Shown here: piece by piece, positions 49,852 through 58,679 of the stretch
Layout: each line of letters opens with the position of its first letter
Numbering within the stretch: the stretch's first letter is position 1
From: JANSWY01 sp965267245
GTDB taxonomy: Bacteria; Bacteroidota; Bacteroidia; Cytophagales; Cyclobacteriaceae
Direction of reading: 5' to 3'
Length of the DNA: 64,000 nucleotides
Assembly: GCA_965267245.1 (NCBI GenBank)
Contig: OZ253939.1
Coordinates: 868,001-932,000, forward strand
The notes under the pieces: generated by a model
Seen by the model: the letters and a program-made list of their open reading frames with translations, nothing else
Database searches by the model: none
What the model was told of the DNA's origin: nothing
Program-made: the position numbers and the translations under genes

Positions 49852-50981
49852 AGTCTTTGATACTCCAGGACTTCTCCTTGTCTATCAATCAATTGAAAAC
49901 CAATGGCTTCATGTAATTCATTGGTGATTACCCTAAGTTTTGTCCCCAAAGATGCTCGTAAATGAAAAGTATGCTCAGCAATTGGAATCAACTCATATTG
50001 AAACGTATAAGGATCTTGCATTCTTAGTAAAACCTTGTCTCCTTCCAGCAATAATTGCTGTTTCTTTTCGATTGTCCCATAATCTCCTGTGTACATTTCC
50101 AGCTTCTCTTTACTAATTGGAAATCGTGCTATGAATTCTGAAGAAATGGTCCTTTTGATGAACTTTTCTATCCTGTCCTGGGGAATTTGCTTTTTGATAC
50201 CCGGAACCAAAAATGAAGCAATCAAATTCTTTACACCCTCATCCTGACTAATTTCCTCAACTGAATGTCCCTTTCTATAAAGTGCACCAGTGGTGGCTAC
50301 CCAGTTTTTAGAATCATTGAGGTATTTGATCAGACCGTCCCTATTTGTAACCAATCCATGTCCGGGAACCACCTTTGTATCGTTATCAGAGAGCTCAACG
50401 GCTAATTCAATGGCTTTAATCTGTCCTTCCAAACCACCTGTACCAAAAGTAGGATGCCAACTATTAGTAAAGGTATCTCCCATGAATAACACATTTTGAT
50501 TTTTGAAGTAAATCAAAGCATCGCTATTAGAATGTGATTTCACCGCAAACATCTCCACTTCTTCATCACCAAAAGTCAATCTAAAATGAGTTTTAAAGTT
50601 CACCTTAGCTTTGAAACCCTCATAAACGGCATCTTCCTGGATCACCGTTACTGCTCCTTTTTCTTCAAATAGTTTGTTCCCACCTGTGTGATCAAAATCG
50701 CTGTGAGTGCTGAGTACGTACTTAAAAGGTAGATCCGATACTTTTCTGATTTGCCTGACCAGTTTCTCATGTGTATCGTCCTTCATGGCATCTACTAACA
50801 AGATACCCTCTGATGTATTGAGCATTCCCACATTACACCCCTGGCCGCCACCTCCATAAAAGACACGGACCTTATCATTGATTTTCAAGGGTACAATATC
50901 AGGACCTTCCTGTGCGAACAAACATTGTGTATAGAATAAAAGGAACAATAAAATGTAGTAAGTGTAAGTTTTTTGGATCAT
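49848..50981 (-). CDS. secreted metallo-beta-lactamase-fold protein with altered zinc motif
   Basis: A 377-residue protein with signal peptide (to about LFAQ, residue 24). The MBL fold is clear: GGGGQGCNVGMLNTSEGILLVD, STHSDFDHTGGN (His93, Asp97, His98), KSHSNSDALIYF (His150), FMGDTF (Asp169) and VVPGHGLV (His208). The usual HxHxDH reads H-S-D-F-D-H, so the second zinc-site His is Asp95. That may change metal number or activity. A C-terminal domain of about 100 residues (YTGDYGTIEKKQQLLLE) is like that of exported MBL-fold hydrolases. Substrate unknown; it could be a lactonase, esterase or peptidase-like enzyme. It should act in the periplasm. Confidence 0.8.
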   Translation of the reverse strand: MIQKTYTYYILLFLLFYTQCLFAQEGPDIVPLKINDKVRVFYGGGGQGCNVGMLNTSEGILLVDAMKDDTHEKLVRQIRKVSDLPFKYVLSTHSDFDHTGGNKLFEEKGAVTVIQEDAVYEGFKAKVNFKTHFRLTFGDEEVEMFAVKSHSNSDALIYFKNQNVLFMGDTFTNSWHPTFGTGGLEGQIKAIELAVELSDNDTKVVPGHGLVTNRDGLIKYLNDSKNWVATTGALYRKGHSVEEISQDEGVKNLIASFLVPGIKKQIPQDRIEKFIKRTISSEFIARFPISKEKLEMYTGDYGTIEKKQQLLLEGDKVLLRMQDPYTFQYELIPIAEHTFHLRASLGTKLRVITNELHEAIGFQLIDRQGEVLEYQRL

Positions 50982-51167
50982 GTCAGTAAAATACGGATCA
51001 ATAGTATGGAGTGACTGATAAATTGATGGTATTAACAGGTTATTAACAATCTTTTCAGCAACCTGTCAATAATTTCAAAGACCAAGCAAACACTCATCCC
51101 TTACAAACCTTACCCCCATCAGGCATACCCTTGACTTAGTTTTACGGAAGAACAATACTTTATCCCA
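50982..51167. promoter_or_regulatory. divergent spacer between MBL-fold and GH3 genes
   Basis: AATACGGAT at 50990-50998 matches a half-site of the dyads at 3931 and 6340. Before the GH3 gene, TTGAC (51131) and TACTTTAT (51156) can serve as a -33/-7-like pair, but spacing is loose. There is no other structure. Confidence 0.3.
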
Positions 51168-53603
51168 TTGATCAAAAAACTAATAGTATTCGCAGGGATT
51201 GTGCTGTCATTTCAACTCTCAGGACAGGACCACCCTTATCAAAATCCGAATCTTCCACAGGAAGAAAGAATTGACAACTTACTCTCGATCCTCACACCTG
51301 AAGAAAAGCTCAGCTGGATGGATCAGCATCAACCAGCCATCTCCAGATTGGGCATTCCCTATTTTACCACCTGGACAGAAGGTCTTCATGGTTTAGCATG
51401 GGCAGAGATCGGGACTGTTACAGCAACCCAGTTTCCACAGGCAAAAGGATTGGCCAATACCTGGTCTCCAGAAGTACTGGAAATGGTTGGACAGGTAGAA
51501 GGAATTGAAGCCCGAGTTTATTACAAAAAGTATGGTGGTGATGGCATTGGTCTTGTACTCAGAGCACCGATGATTGACATGGGGAGAGACATTCGCTGGG
51601 GCCGAACAGAAGAGAGTTTTGGAGAGGACCCTTTCCTTGTGAGTGAATTGGCAAAGGGAATGATCCGGGGAATTCAGGGAAATGATCCAAACTATTTACT
51701 TGCTGCTACTACATTAAAACACTTTGTGGCCAATAACAATGAAGTTAATCGTGACATAACTTCATCAGATTTTGATGAAAGAGATTTACGGGAATACTAC
51801 ATCGCTCCATTCAGAGAATCACTTGTATACGGCAATGCCAGATCATTTATGACAGGTTATAATTTGGTCAATGGAATACCAGCTACTGTCACACCACTTG
51901 TGAATGACATTGTCATCGACGAATGGGGATTTAATGGAATGGTCTGTACAGATGCATATGCGTATTATAACCTTTTTGGTTCACAAGGTTACTTTGACAA
52001 TGGTGTGGATGCGGCTGCCGGTGTAGTTTTGGCAGGCACCAATGTATTCGTTGATTTTGACCGGGAAGCCTTGAAAACAGCTTTCAATGAGGGACTGCTT
52101 ACTGAAACCGATATTGATGAAATAATTAGAGGAAACATTAAGTTAAGGTTTGACCTGGGATTGTTTGACCCTGTAGAACAAGTACCTTATAATTCAATAA
52201 ATGCAGGAGATGATCCCTGGCTTGGTGAAAGTCATCAGGAAAGTGCACTGAAAGCAACAGAAAAATCAATTGTCCTGCTGAAAAACACCTCTTTGTTACC
52301 ATTGAAATCAGATGAGCTGTCTTCAATTGCAGTCATCGGACCCAACGCCACTGAAGTTTATCGAGATTGGTATGGTGGTAATGCTGCATCCTACACAAGT
52401 ATCCTCGATGGATTGAAAACTTTTGAAGATGAGAGTCTTACCATATCTTATCATGAAGATGATGATGCTGTGGCTGCAGCCAGTTCTTCAGATGTTGCTA
52501 TTTTATGTATAGGAAGTCATCCAACCTGTGGAAATTACAACTGGGCGGAATGTGACAGTGATTATGAAGGCAGAGAAACAGTTGACAGGAAATATATAGA
52601 ACTTGATCCGGAACAGGTAGAATTAGTTCAAAACGTGAAAGCCGTAAATCCAAATACAATTGTGGTATTGGTATCAGGCTACCCCCAGGCTATCCAATGG
52701 ATTGACGAAAATATTGATGCGGTATTACATGTAACCCATAGCTCTCAAGCATTGGGAACGGCAGTTGCCAATACAATTTTTGGAGTAGCAAATCCAGCAG
52801 GCAGAACCGTATTCTCCTGGCCCAGTAAAACAGAAGACTTGCCAAATGATTTCCTTGATTATAACATCAGGGAAGGCAGAACCTATATGTATAGTGATCA
52901 ACCAGTACTTTATCCATTCGGTCATGGGTTAAGTTATACTGATTTTGAATATAAAGACCTCTCTATTAGCAATTTATCTCCTGGCATTGAAGATACCATT
53001 CAAATTGGTTTGACTGTTGCCAACATTGGCGAAATAGCTGGAGATGAGGTAGTACAGGTTTATGCTAAAGTCAATGATTCTGCTGTAGAAAGACCAATCA
53101 AACAACTCATCGGGTTTGATAGAATCTCAGTTGAAGCAGGTGCAGAGAAGGCTGTTGACCTATCCATTCCAATCCGCAAACTTTCATATTGGGATCAGGA
53201 GAATCAAACATTCAGAGTTGAATCTGGAGAAGTTGAGTTTCATATTGGGGCTAGTTCAGCGGATATACGCCTAACTGGAAATATCAACGTTCAGGAAGGT
53301 GGTCCAGTGAGACTTGTACCGGAAATTGAGGAGCAGAAGCCTCTTAGAGCAACCCCAAATGTGAATAACAACATCAGAGTTTATTATGACGACTCAAAAG
53401 CTGCAATCTTAGAGATTAACGATCTCAATTTTGAGGCCATTATTGTTGACCTTAATGGAAAAATCATTGGCAAAATACCACTAAAATTATACTCACAAGA
53501 GCAACCTATTGATCTATCCGAATTGAGCTCCAAAAAGGGAATTTTTGCTATCATTGGCAAGGCTGATGGTATACTCTTCAATACTAAATACATCAGGTTT
53601 TGA
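51168..53603 (+). CDS. glycoside hydrolase family 3 with T9SS-like tail
   Basis: An 811-residue GH3 beta-glucosidase/xylosidase-like enzyme with a TTG start at 51168. No ATG lies before residue 52, while the TTG gives a normal signal peptide (to about LSGQ). Catalytic domain: GRDIRWGRTEESFGEDP and TTLKHFVANNNEVN, nucleophile Asp262 in VCTDAYAYY. The C-terminal (alpha/beta)6 sandwich holds AILCIGSHPTCGN and GRTVFSWPS, then an FnIII domain (about 600-690). The last 90 residues, with AIIVDLNGKIIGKI and a final TKYIRF, look like a T9SS type A sorting signal. It is probably exported and cell-surface attached, releasing sugars from beta-glycans. Diverges from the MBL gene. Confidence 0.88.
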   Translation: MIKKLIVFAGIVLSFQLSGQDHPYQNPNLPQEERIDNLLSILTPEEKLSWMDQHQPAISRLGIPYFTTWTEGLHGLAWAEIGTVTATQFPQAKGLANTWSPEVLEMVGQVEGIEARVYYKKYGGDGIGLVLRAPMIDMGRDIRWGRTEESFGEDPFLVSELAKGMIRGIQGNDPNYLLAATTLKHFVANNNEVNRDITSSDFDERDLREYYIAPFRESLVYGNARSFMTGYNLVNGIPATVTPLVNDIVIDEWGFNGMVCTDAYAYYNLFGSQGYFDNGVDAAAGVVLAGTNVFVDFDREALKTAFNEGLLTETDIDEIIRGNIKLRFDLGLFDPVEQVPYNSINAGDDPWLGESHQESALKATEKSIVLLKNTSLLPLKSDELSSIAVIGPNATEVYRDWYGGNAASYTSILDGLKTFEDESLTISYHEDDDAVAAASSSDVAILCIGSHPTCGNYNWAECDSDYEGRETVDRKYIELDPEQVELVQNVKAVNPNTIVVLVSGYPQAIQWIDENIDAVLHVTHSSQALGTAVANTIFGVANPAGRTVFSWPSKTEDLPNDFLDYNIREGRTYMYSDQPVLYPFGHGLSYTDFEYKDLSISNLSPGIEDTIQIGLTVANIGEIAGDEVVQVYAKVNDSAVERPIKQLIGFDRISVEAGAEKAVDLSIPIRKLSYWDQENQTFRVESGEVEFHIGASSADIRLTGNINVQEGGPVRLVPEIEEQKPLRATPNVNNNIRVYYDDSKAAILEINDLNFEAIIVDLNGKIIGKIPLKLYSQEQPIDLSELSSKKGIFAIIGKADGILFNTKYIRF

Positions 53604-53645
53604 TTAAGTGCCTAACGAATAACCAATAATTCAAACACACCCTAA

Positions 53646-55979
53646 TTAATCATCCTTTAGGAATATTACAGGATTGAGATTAACAGTTAGCCAAAGCTTT
53701 CTGAAAGTCACTATTCCTGCAACGAGAACCGTAGCAATCAGAGATACAGGGATTACCCAAAGTAAATTGGTCAGTGGTAACTGGTATATGAATCCTGAGG
53801 AAAATTGCTGTGAGAAGTATACAATTATGGGCACAGCCAACACATTACCAATAGTGATCCATAATAATAGCTTTTTACTGAGTTGCCACAACAAGGATAA
53901 TTGCTCTGCTCCAAGTGTTTTTCTGATTGCAATTTCTTTGGTCCTGATATTGACAATGAATGTTACCAATGCCAGGATTCCCAAAACAGAAATAGAAATG
54001 GCAAATGTGGTGGCGTAAGAAATGATTTCTTGTGTCACCAATTCTGCTTTGTACAATTGGTCAAAGTTCTCATCCTGAAACGAATAGGTGAATTGATACA
54101 AAGGATCGATGGATTCTAAAACACTTTCAATATGAGCTATACTTTGGTCAATGTTACCTGGTGCAATTCTGACACTTAATGTCATGGCATAGGGGACCTC
54201 ACTGGTCAATACCAGAGGTGAAATTTCATGATGAAAAGAACGGTAATGGAAGTCCTCTACGATACCTACAAGAGGTCCTACCCTACCACCCATGTACATG
54301 GTTTCACCTATCACAGGTTTCGCTCCTTTGTAAAGCTGGTCAATGGCTTTTTGATTGAGAATAAATTCATATTTCCCAGAAGAAGCGACCTGCTTGAAAG
54401 GAGCCCCTTCTTTGAATTTCAACTTATAAGTATCTGAAAAACCATCCAAAACCCTGATATGACTGATTGTAATACCTTCCTCATCAGATTGCGTATTGAG
54501 CCTAATGAATTGTCCACTAGTTCCGTTTCCAGGAGCTGCTTGTGATCCTGCCACACTTTCTATTCCGTGAAAAGCCAATAATTCTGATTTTATGGTGGCA
54601 TATTGGTCCTTGAATTGATCCCCAAGTCCTTTTATATTGACCACATTCTCTTTATCAAACCCTGGTGATTGAGATTTCAGAAAATCAAGCTGTTCACCAG
54701 TGAAAAGTATACCTGAAAGTAAAACCGTGGTAATGCAGAATTGGAACAGCACCATACCTACTACAAATTTGTCTGGCCCACTCTTCTTAAGTTCTTTCTC
54801 ACTCAACCCTCCCATTCTAAACATTTTGGCACCTGCCAATACTGAAACGAGCAACGAAGAAATAGTGACAACCCCTAAAAACGTCACCCAATTAAGATAG
54901 GGCCAGGTCCGTACAGAATCAATCTCAATGATTGAAACCAGATCCAACTGTGAGATCACCTCAATAAATCCAATCGCGACAAGTGAAGCTATCGATAAGA
55001 TCAGGAAAGATTCAACAAAAGTGTGAACCATCAGACTCGTTCTGTCGGCACCCAGGATCCTTTTTAGTTTAATCTCAAGTTGTCTGTAATGACTGTTTGC
55101 AATAGAAAGATTCAGATAATTGATCAATGCCAGCACCAGAATTAAGAAACTGATCGCCGATAGAATTTGAAGATTCGCTTTACTGCCGTTACCTGTTTTA
55201 TTTTTAAATGCATCAGAAAGGTAGACATCTTTGAGAGGTACAGAATAGTTATCTGGTGTAAACAGTGGAAATCTCACACTCAAAAGCTCATTATATTTTT
55301 CGTTGATCAAAGCAATCGTATTTTCCTGATTTACATGCTGATTAAACACATAAAAGGTTTCAAACTCCAGCCCACCTCTGGCCAAATCATCATAGTAGTC
55401 CAATGCATCAAGTGGTAAAATAACATCTACTTCCCAACGTGTTTCGCTGCGTAAATCTATCACCTCCTTTACAGTGTAATTGACATCCTCAATTTTGACA
55501 GTTTTTCCGATAGGGTTTTGCTGACCAAATAATTTGGTGGCTGTGGTCCTGGTAATTACTGCGTCACTTTTGAGAAGGTTGAATTCATAGGAGCTGAAAT
55601 CAAATACCTCAAAAAAATCAGCGTCCACATATAAGACTTTTTGTTTGGCCAATCTATCCGTTTCCAGATCAATATCGGCCTTGAAAGGTCCATAAGATTG
55701 TGTTACATGAGCTACACCTGGAACATTCGAAATTTGGTCCTTCATATTACCCAGTGTAATGGCATGTGTCTCCTGGTTACCCTGATTATTAGTGAAAGAA
55801 GTTATCAGCTTGTACGTATTATCCGCATGTTGATGGAAATGGTCATACGAATTCTCCTGATAAATATAATTGCTCAAAGCAGCCACTATTGTTAATCCCA
55901 GGGAAAGCCCAAGGACATTGATGATACTTTGAAATTTCCTTTTTACCAGATGTCGAAATGCTATTCTAAAATGTTTCAT
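53646..55979 (-). CDS. ABC transporter permease, FtsX/MacB type without prefix domain
   Basis: A 777-residue permease beginning directly with MKHFRIAFRHLVKRKFQSII, so it lacks the prefix domain and has no padR neighbour. TM1 at about 18-40, MacB-like periplasmic domain, three helices with LEIKLKRILGADRTS, second periplasmic domain, and a final block with EIAIRKTLGAEQLS near 685. No ATPase. This is the type found alone in many Bacteroidota genomes, with unknown partner. It is convergent with the GH3 gene; the 42-bp spacer has no terminator. Confidence 0.85.
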   Translation of the reverse strand: MKHFRIAFRHLVKRKFQSIINVLGLSLGLTIVAALSNYIYQENSYDHFHQHADNTYKLITSFTNNQGNQETHAITLGNMKDQISNVPGVAHVTQSYGPFKADIDLETDRLAKQKVLYVDADFFEVFDFSSYEFNLLKSDAVITRTTATKLFGQQNPIGKTVKIEDVNYTVKEVIDLRSETRWEVDVILPLDALDYYDDLARGGLEFETFYVFNQHVNQENTIALINEKYNELLSVRFPLFTPDNYSVPLKDVYLSDAFKNKTGNGSKANLQILSAISFLILVLALINYLNLSIANSHYRQLEIKLKRILGADRTSLMVHTFVESFLILSIASLVAIGFIEVISQLDLVSIIEIDSVRTWPYLNWVTFLGVVTISSLLVSVLAGAKMFRMGGLSEKELKKSGPDKFVVGMVLFQFCITTVLLSGILFTGEQLDFLKSQSPGFDKENVVNIKGLGDQFKDQYATIKSELLAFHGIESVAGSQAAPGNGTSGQFIRLNTQSDEEGITISHIRVLDGFSDTYKLKFKEGAPFKQVASSGKYEFILNQKAIDQLYKGAKPVIGETMYMGGRVGPLVGIVEDFHYRSFHHEISPLVLTSEVPYAMTLSVRIAPGNIDQSIAHIESVLESIDPLYQFTYSFQDENFDQLYKAELVTQEIISYATTFAISISVLGILALVTFIVNIRTKEIAIRKTLGAEQLSLLWQLSKKLLLWITIGNVLAVPIIVYFSQQFSSGFIYQLPLTNLLWVIPVSLIATVLVAGIVTFRKLWLTVNLNPVIFLKDD

Positions 55980-56107
55980 GTTGCAGGTATTTGTGAGACT
56001 TTAAAAAATGCTGGCAATTGAAATACCGTAGAGATTGGGAATGGTTACAACGGATAGTGAGATTTTTTAAATTTAGATTAGCTCCAAGACTTTGGCATTA
56101 CGGAATA

Positions 56108-56130
56108 GGTCTGTGAGTCACAGACCTGGG
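56108..56130. repeat. 23-bp palindromic repeat, family GGTCTGTGNGYCACAGACC (copy 1)
   Basis: GGTCTGTG-AGT-CACAGACC followed by TGGG. Three more copies lie at 57631-57728. Perfect 8-bp stem. Confidence 0.6.
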
Positions 56131-56144
56131 AAATGGTTATTATA

Positions 56145-56310
56145 ATTTACAAGCCCCAGAGGGGTGACCTATTCTTAGAACTTTTGTATCAAAACGAACA
56201 AGCTCCTATGGGAGCGACCTAATTTGGTATTTTATCATGGGGCCGCTCCTATTGGAGCTAAAATATATATTTCCCAAATTCTACAAGCAGACCGCCCCTA
56301 CAGGGATTTG
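56145..56310. repeat. tandem hairpin array (GCTCC/GGAGC-type REP elements)
   Basis: Within the 374-bp gene-free spacer 55980-56353 there are four short hairpins: GCCCC-AGA-GGGGT at 56152, GCTCC-TAT-GGGAGC at 56202, GCTCC-TATT-GGAGC at 56247 and CCCCTACAGGG at 56295. Related GACCTA or GACCT stretches follow two of them. The pattern resembles REP elements found between convergent and divergent genes in Bacteroidota. No gene is visible in the spacer. Confidence 0.55.
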
Positions 56311-56353
56311 ATTTTCTGAAATTGATGGACCATTAGGTGGCCTAAGACCAATC

Positions 56354-57484
56354 CTACCTGTCCTTTGTGGTCACCTTTTTCATATAATTTTTATGTATCC
56401 AATTTTTACTGTCTTTATCAATAGTATTGAATTCAACAAGTCCGGTTTGATCCTCGGCTACATCCATTTGTGTGCTGCTATTGATTTTCCTGGAGTCTCC
56501 TTTGATCCTGGAACCTTGCAAGCTCATAAAATTCTGAACATCCTGGATATGCAATGTGTCGGCAGATTGTTTTTGCTCCTGTGAAAAGGCTTCTGTTACA
56601 ATTGATTCTGATATTTTGGGCCAAAGGTCCTTGAATAGCTGCCTATTGTTGTAGATGTCCACTCCGAATAGTTCTCCGTTAATTGCATAAGCATATCCAA
56701 CCGCATCCGGATGGTCAGCTAATAGTTTTTTAAGGTCCTCTTCTAGCTGAGTGCTAATTTTCTCCAACTCTTTGCTCTCAAGCGTCAATTGGAGACTGGT
56801 TTCGGAAATCTCGGAAGCTACTTCAGTTACGTAACCGTTAATATCTGATAGGCTGGACTTTAATTCGTTCTGTTGTTTGGCAACATTATCCCACACCTTT
56901 CTTTGATTTCGCTCATATTTGGCAGCCATTTTCAATTCTTTTGATGAGAGCATTTTTGAGTTTCCTGAAAATTCATCTACAACCTCCCCTTTCCGCTTAG
57001 TCCATCTTCCTGATTCCACACAAAAACTTTCCAGGGGGACGTCTTTTGTATTTGGAGGAATGATAACATCCATTGCAATAGTTCTGTCTTGTTTACCACC
57101 TTTTACAATATCTCCTGAGTGAATAAAAATGTAGTGATCACTTTTATTGTCAATGGATAATTGATTGACAGATCCGGTCTCTTTGACTTTCACAACATCT
57201 TGTTTCATGGCATCCGCCAATGTGAGATATTGCTTACCACCGGACTGATCTTCTCCTTTGATCAGGAAAACCTGGAGGTTCTGCGTGGTATAAGGTCCGA
57301 CTAAAGTAAAATCGCCCAGAATAATGGAATCAAGTTTCATCCTGTGAACTGAATTTTCATCTGATCCACCTGATTGGTTGTGAGTATTGAAGGTATTGAA
57401 ATTTGAGGCCTGAAGTCTTATGAACGAAATGATGCCGGCAATTACTAGCAGTAGAAGATAGACACTTATGCTTATTCTTTTCAT
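56354..57484 (-). CDS. DUF6569/ARPP-1 domain protein
   Basis: A 376-residue protein with an N-terminal hydrophobic anchor or signal (about 6-24), a linker, then an ARPP-1/DUF6569 domain (about 45-300). Hallmarks are ILGDFTLVGPYTTQNLQVFL, IFIHSGDIVKGGKQDRTIAM, IIPPNTKDVPLESFCVESGRW and VGYAYAINGELFGVDIY. The domain is known mainly from sequence comparison and is associated with phosphatase-type systems; its activity is unknown. The C-terminal part holds an acidic, Lys/Asp-rich tail. Single-pass membrane or secreted protein on the periplasmic side. It is flanked by repeat-rich spacers on both sides. Confidence 0.72.
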   Translation of the reverse strand: MKRISISVYLLLLVIAGIISFIRLQASNFNTFNTHNQSGGSDENSVHRMKLDSIILGDFTLVGPYTTQNLQVFLIKGEDQSGGKQYLTLADAMKQDVVKVKETGSVNQLSIDNKSDHYIFIHSGDIVKGGKQDRTIAMDVIIPPNTKDVPLESFCVESGRWTKRKGEVVDEFSGNSKMLSSKELKMAAKYERNQRKVWDNVAKQQNELKSSLSDINGYVTEVASEISETSLQLTLESKELEKISTQLEEDLKKLLADHPDAVGYAYAINGELFGVDIYNNRQLFKDLWPKISESIVTEAFSQEQKQSADTLHIQDVQNFMSLQGSRIKGDSRKINSSTQMDVAEDQTGLVEFNTIDKDSKNWIHKNYMKKVTTKDR

Positions 57485-57902
57485 GACAGTAGAATTAATT
57501 GAGAAATGATTTTCTCAAACATAAATTCATGAAAGTTCGAAAATTAGCTAGAATTAGGCTTGAGGGGATATGATTGAGGGAGGATGGGATTTCACTTAGT
57601 AATCTCGGAATCCTTCATCTGGCGACTACTGGTTTGTGTGCCACAGACCAGGGTGAAGCATACATACTAGGTCTGTGTGTCACAAACCTGGGAGTTAGAT
57701 AAACTGGTCTATGCGCCACAGACCAGGGTGAGGACTTGCAATGTCGCGATGTTTATGGTGAGAGGAGTCATATTCCTTTGAGTATTGATAGTTTTTCACT
57801 TTGACATACCTTATTTGGCAAGGTCGGACCACTTCGATAATTTTGCCGATATGATCCAAATACAGTGTTTGAATCGCCATTTTTTAAAATCGTATACCCA
57901 AT
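57485..57902. other. 418-bp spacer with palindromic repeats
   Basis: A gene-free stretch. It holds three copies of the GGTCTGTG-type palindrome at 57631-57728 and no recognisable promoter elements. A 61-codon frame on the minus strand (57695-57880) begins MAIQTLYLDHIGKII but runs through the repeats and is not considered a gene. Confidence 0.55.
57631..57728. repeat. three further copies of the GGTCTGTGNGYCACAGACC palindrome
   Basis: Copies at 57631-57653 (GGTTTGTGTGCCACAGACCAGGG), 57670-57692 and 57706-57728 are spaced about 37 bp apart start to start. They vary at a few stem positions but keep the dyad and the trailing GGG. With the copy at 56108 they form a small family on both sides of the ARPP-1 gene. 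Confidence 0.65.
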
Positions 57903-58448
57903 ATGAATGTAATTAACAGACCCCACCCCTCAGAATACCCCTCCTATTCGCACATCTATTTTGACCTGATCCCGGAACCTGTTGATATTCTACAACAGAT
58001 GCAGGACAATTACCTGGAAATGAAAGCGTTAATTGAACCTTTATCCGAAGATCAACTTCTTCATCGGTATGCTCCGGATAAGTGGACCATCAAGGAAGTG
58101 CTTATTCATATCATTGACGATGAAAGAATTTTCAGCTATCGTGCTTTGAGACATGCACGCAATGATGACCAGGCTTTGTTTGGTTTTGATCAGGATGAAT
58201 ATGCTGAATACTCTGGAGCCAATGAAAGAACAAAAGAAAGCATAATAGAAGAATACGAAGCGGTGAGGCTGTCTACTATTTCACTCTTTAAATACCTACC
58301 GGATGATTGCTGGGATAGAACTGGTGCTGGAATTGACCTGGATGGGACTGTGAAAAACGAAAGAACAGTTAGAGCTTTTGCCTATCACATAGCCGGGCAT
58401 GAAATGAGGCACCTTAAACTCATCAAGGAATTGTACCTTAAAAAATAG
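57903..58448 (+). CDS. DinB-family protein
   Basis: A 181-residue four-helix-bundle protein of the DinB superfamily. Metal ligand positions are consistent: KWTIKEVLIHIIDDERIF (His in the first conserved helix) and HIAGHEMRHLKLI (two His in the last). In this family the three His bind a divalent metal, and related proteins act as thiol-dependent transferases, but function of most members is unknown. No signal peptide, so cytoplasmic. The ATG at 57903 is 24 bp beyond an A/T-rich region. It is convergent with rsgA, a hairpin terminator lying between. Confidence 0.82.
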   Translation: MNVINRPHPSEYPSYSHIYFDLIPEPVDILQQMQDNYLEMKALIEPLSEDQLLHRYAPDKWTIKEVLIHIIDDERIFSYRALRHARNDDQALFGFDQDEYAEYSGANERTKESIIEEYEAVRLSTISLFKYLPDDCWDRTGAGIDLDGTVKNERTVRAFAYHIAGHEMRHLKLIKELYLKK

Positions 58449-58479
58449 AAAAGAGCTTTTGTACCAATTGATATAAAAA

Positions 58480-58605
58480 GTTATGCCACTAAGTTGCACA
58501 GAGAATCGCAGAGATACCTTTAGACTTGAACCTACAAATTCTCAAAGACTTCTATACCTTCCTTTGTGAAACTTTGTGCTTCTTCGTGTCCTTTGTGTAA
58601 CAATC
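58480..58605. repeat. inverted-repeat element CACTAAG...CTTTGTG type
   Basis: Left arm around 58485-58515 (CCACTAAGTTGCACAGAGAA) and right arm around 58558-58600 (CTTTGTGAAACTTTGTGCTT, then CCTTTGTGTAAC) have the base pattern of a widespread intergenic element whose intact copies read 'CCACTAAGACACAAAG ... CTTTGTGTCTTAGTGG'. Here the arms are degenerate. It carries no gene and looks like a non-autonomous relic. Confidence 0.4.
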
Positions 58606-58647
58606 AAAACGAACCTTAATTGCAAAGAGCCAGGCAAGTATAGATGT

Positions 58648-58675
58648 AAAAAGGAGGTCCTCGGAACCTCCCTTT
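58648..58675. terminator. bidirectional hairpin between dinB-like and rsgA genes
   Basis: AAAAAGGAGGT pairs with ACCTCCCTTT (one bulged base) around TCCTCGGA, with A and T runs at either side. It can end both convergent genes. Confidence 0.65.
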
Positions 58676-58679
58676 ATCA

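Noticed and set aside
53646..55979. Lone FtsX permease as part of a PadR module
   Set aside because: It has no prefix domain and no padR neighbour; it is therefore listed separately.
57695..57880. A 61-codon minus-strand frame before the DinB-family gene
   Set aside because: It reads through two copies of the palindromic repeat and shows no family pattern; treated as chance.
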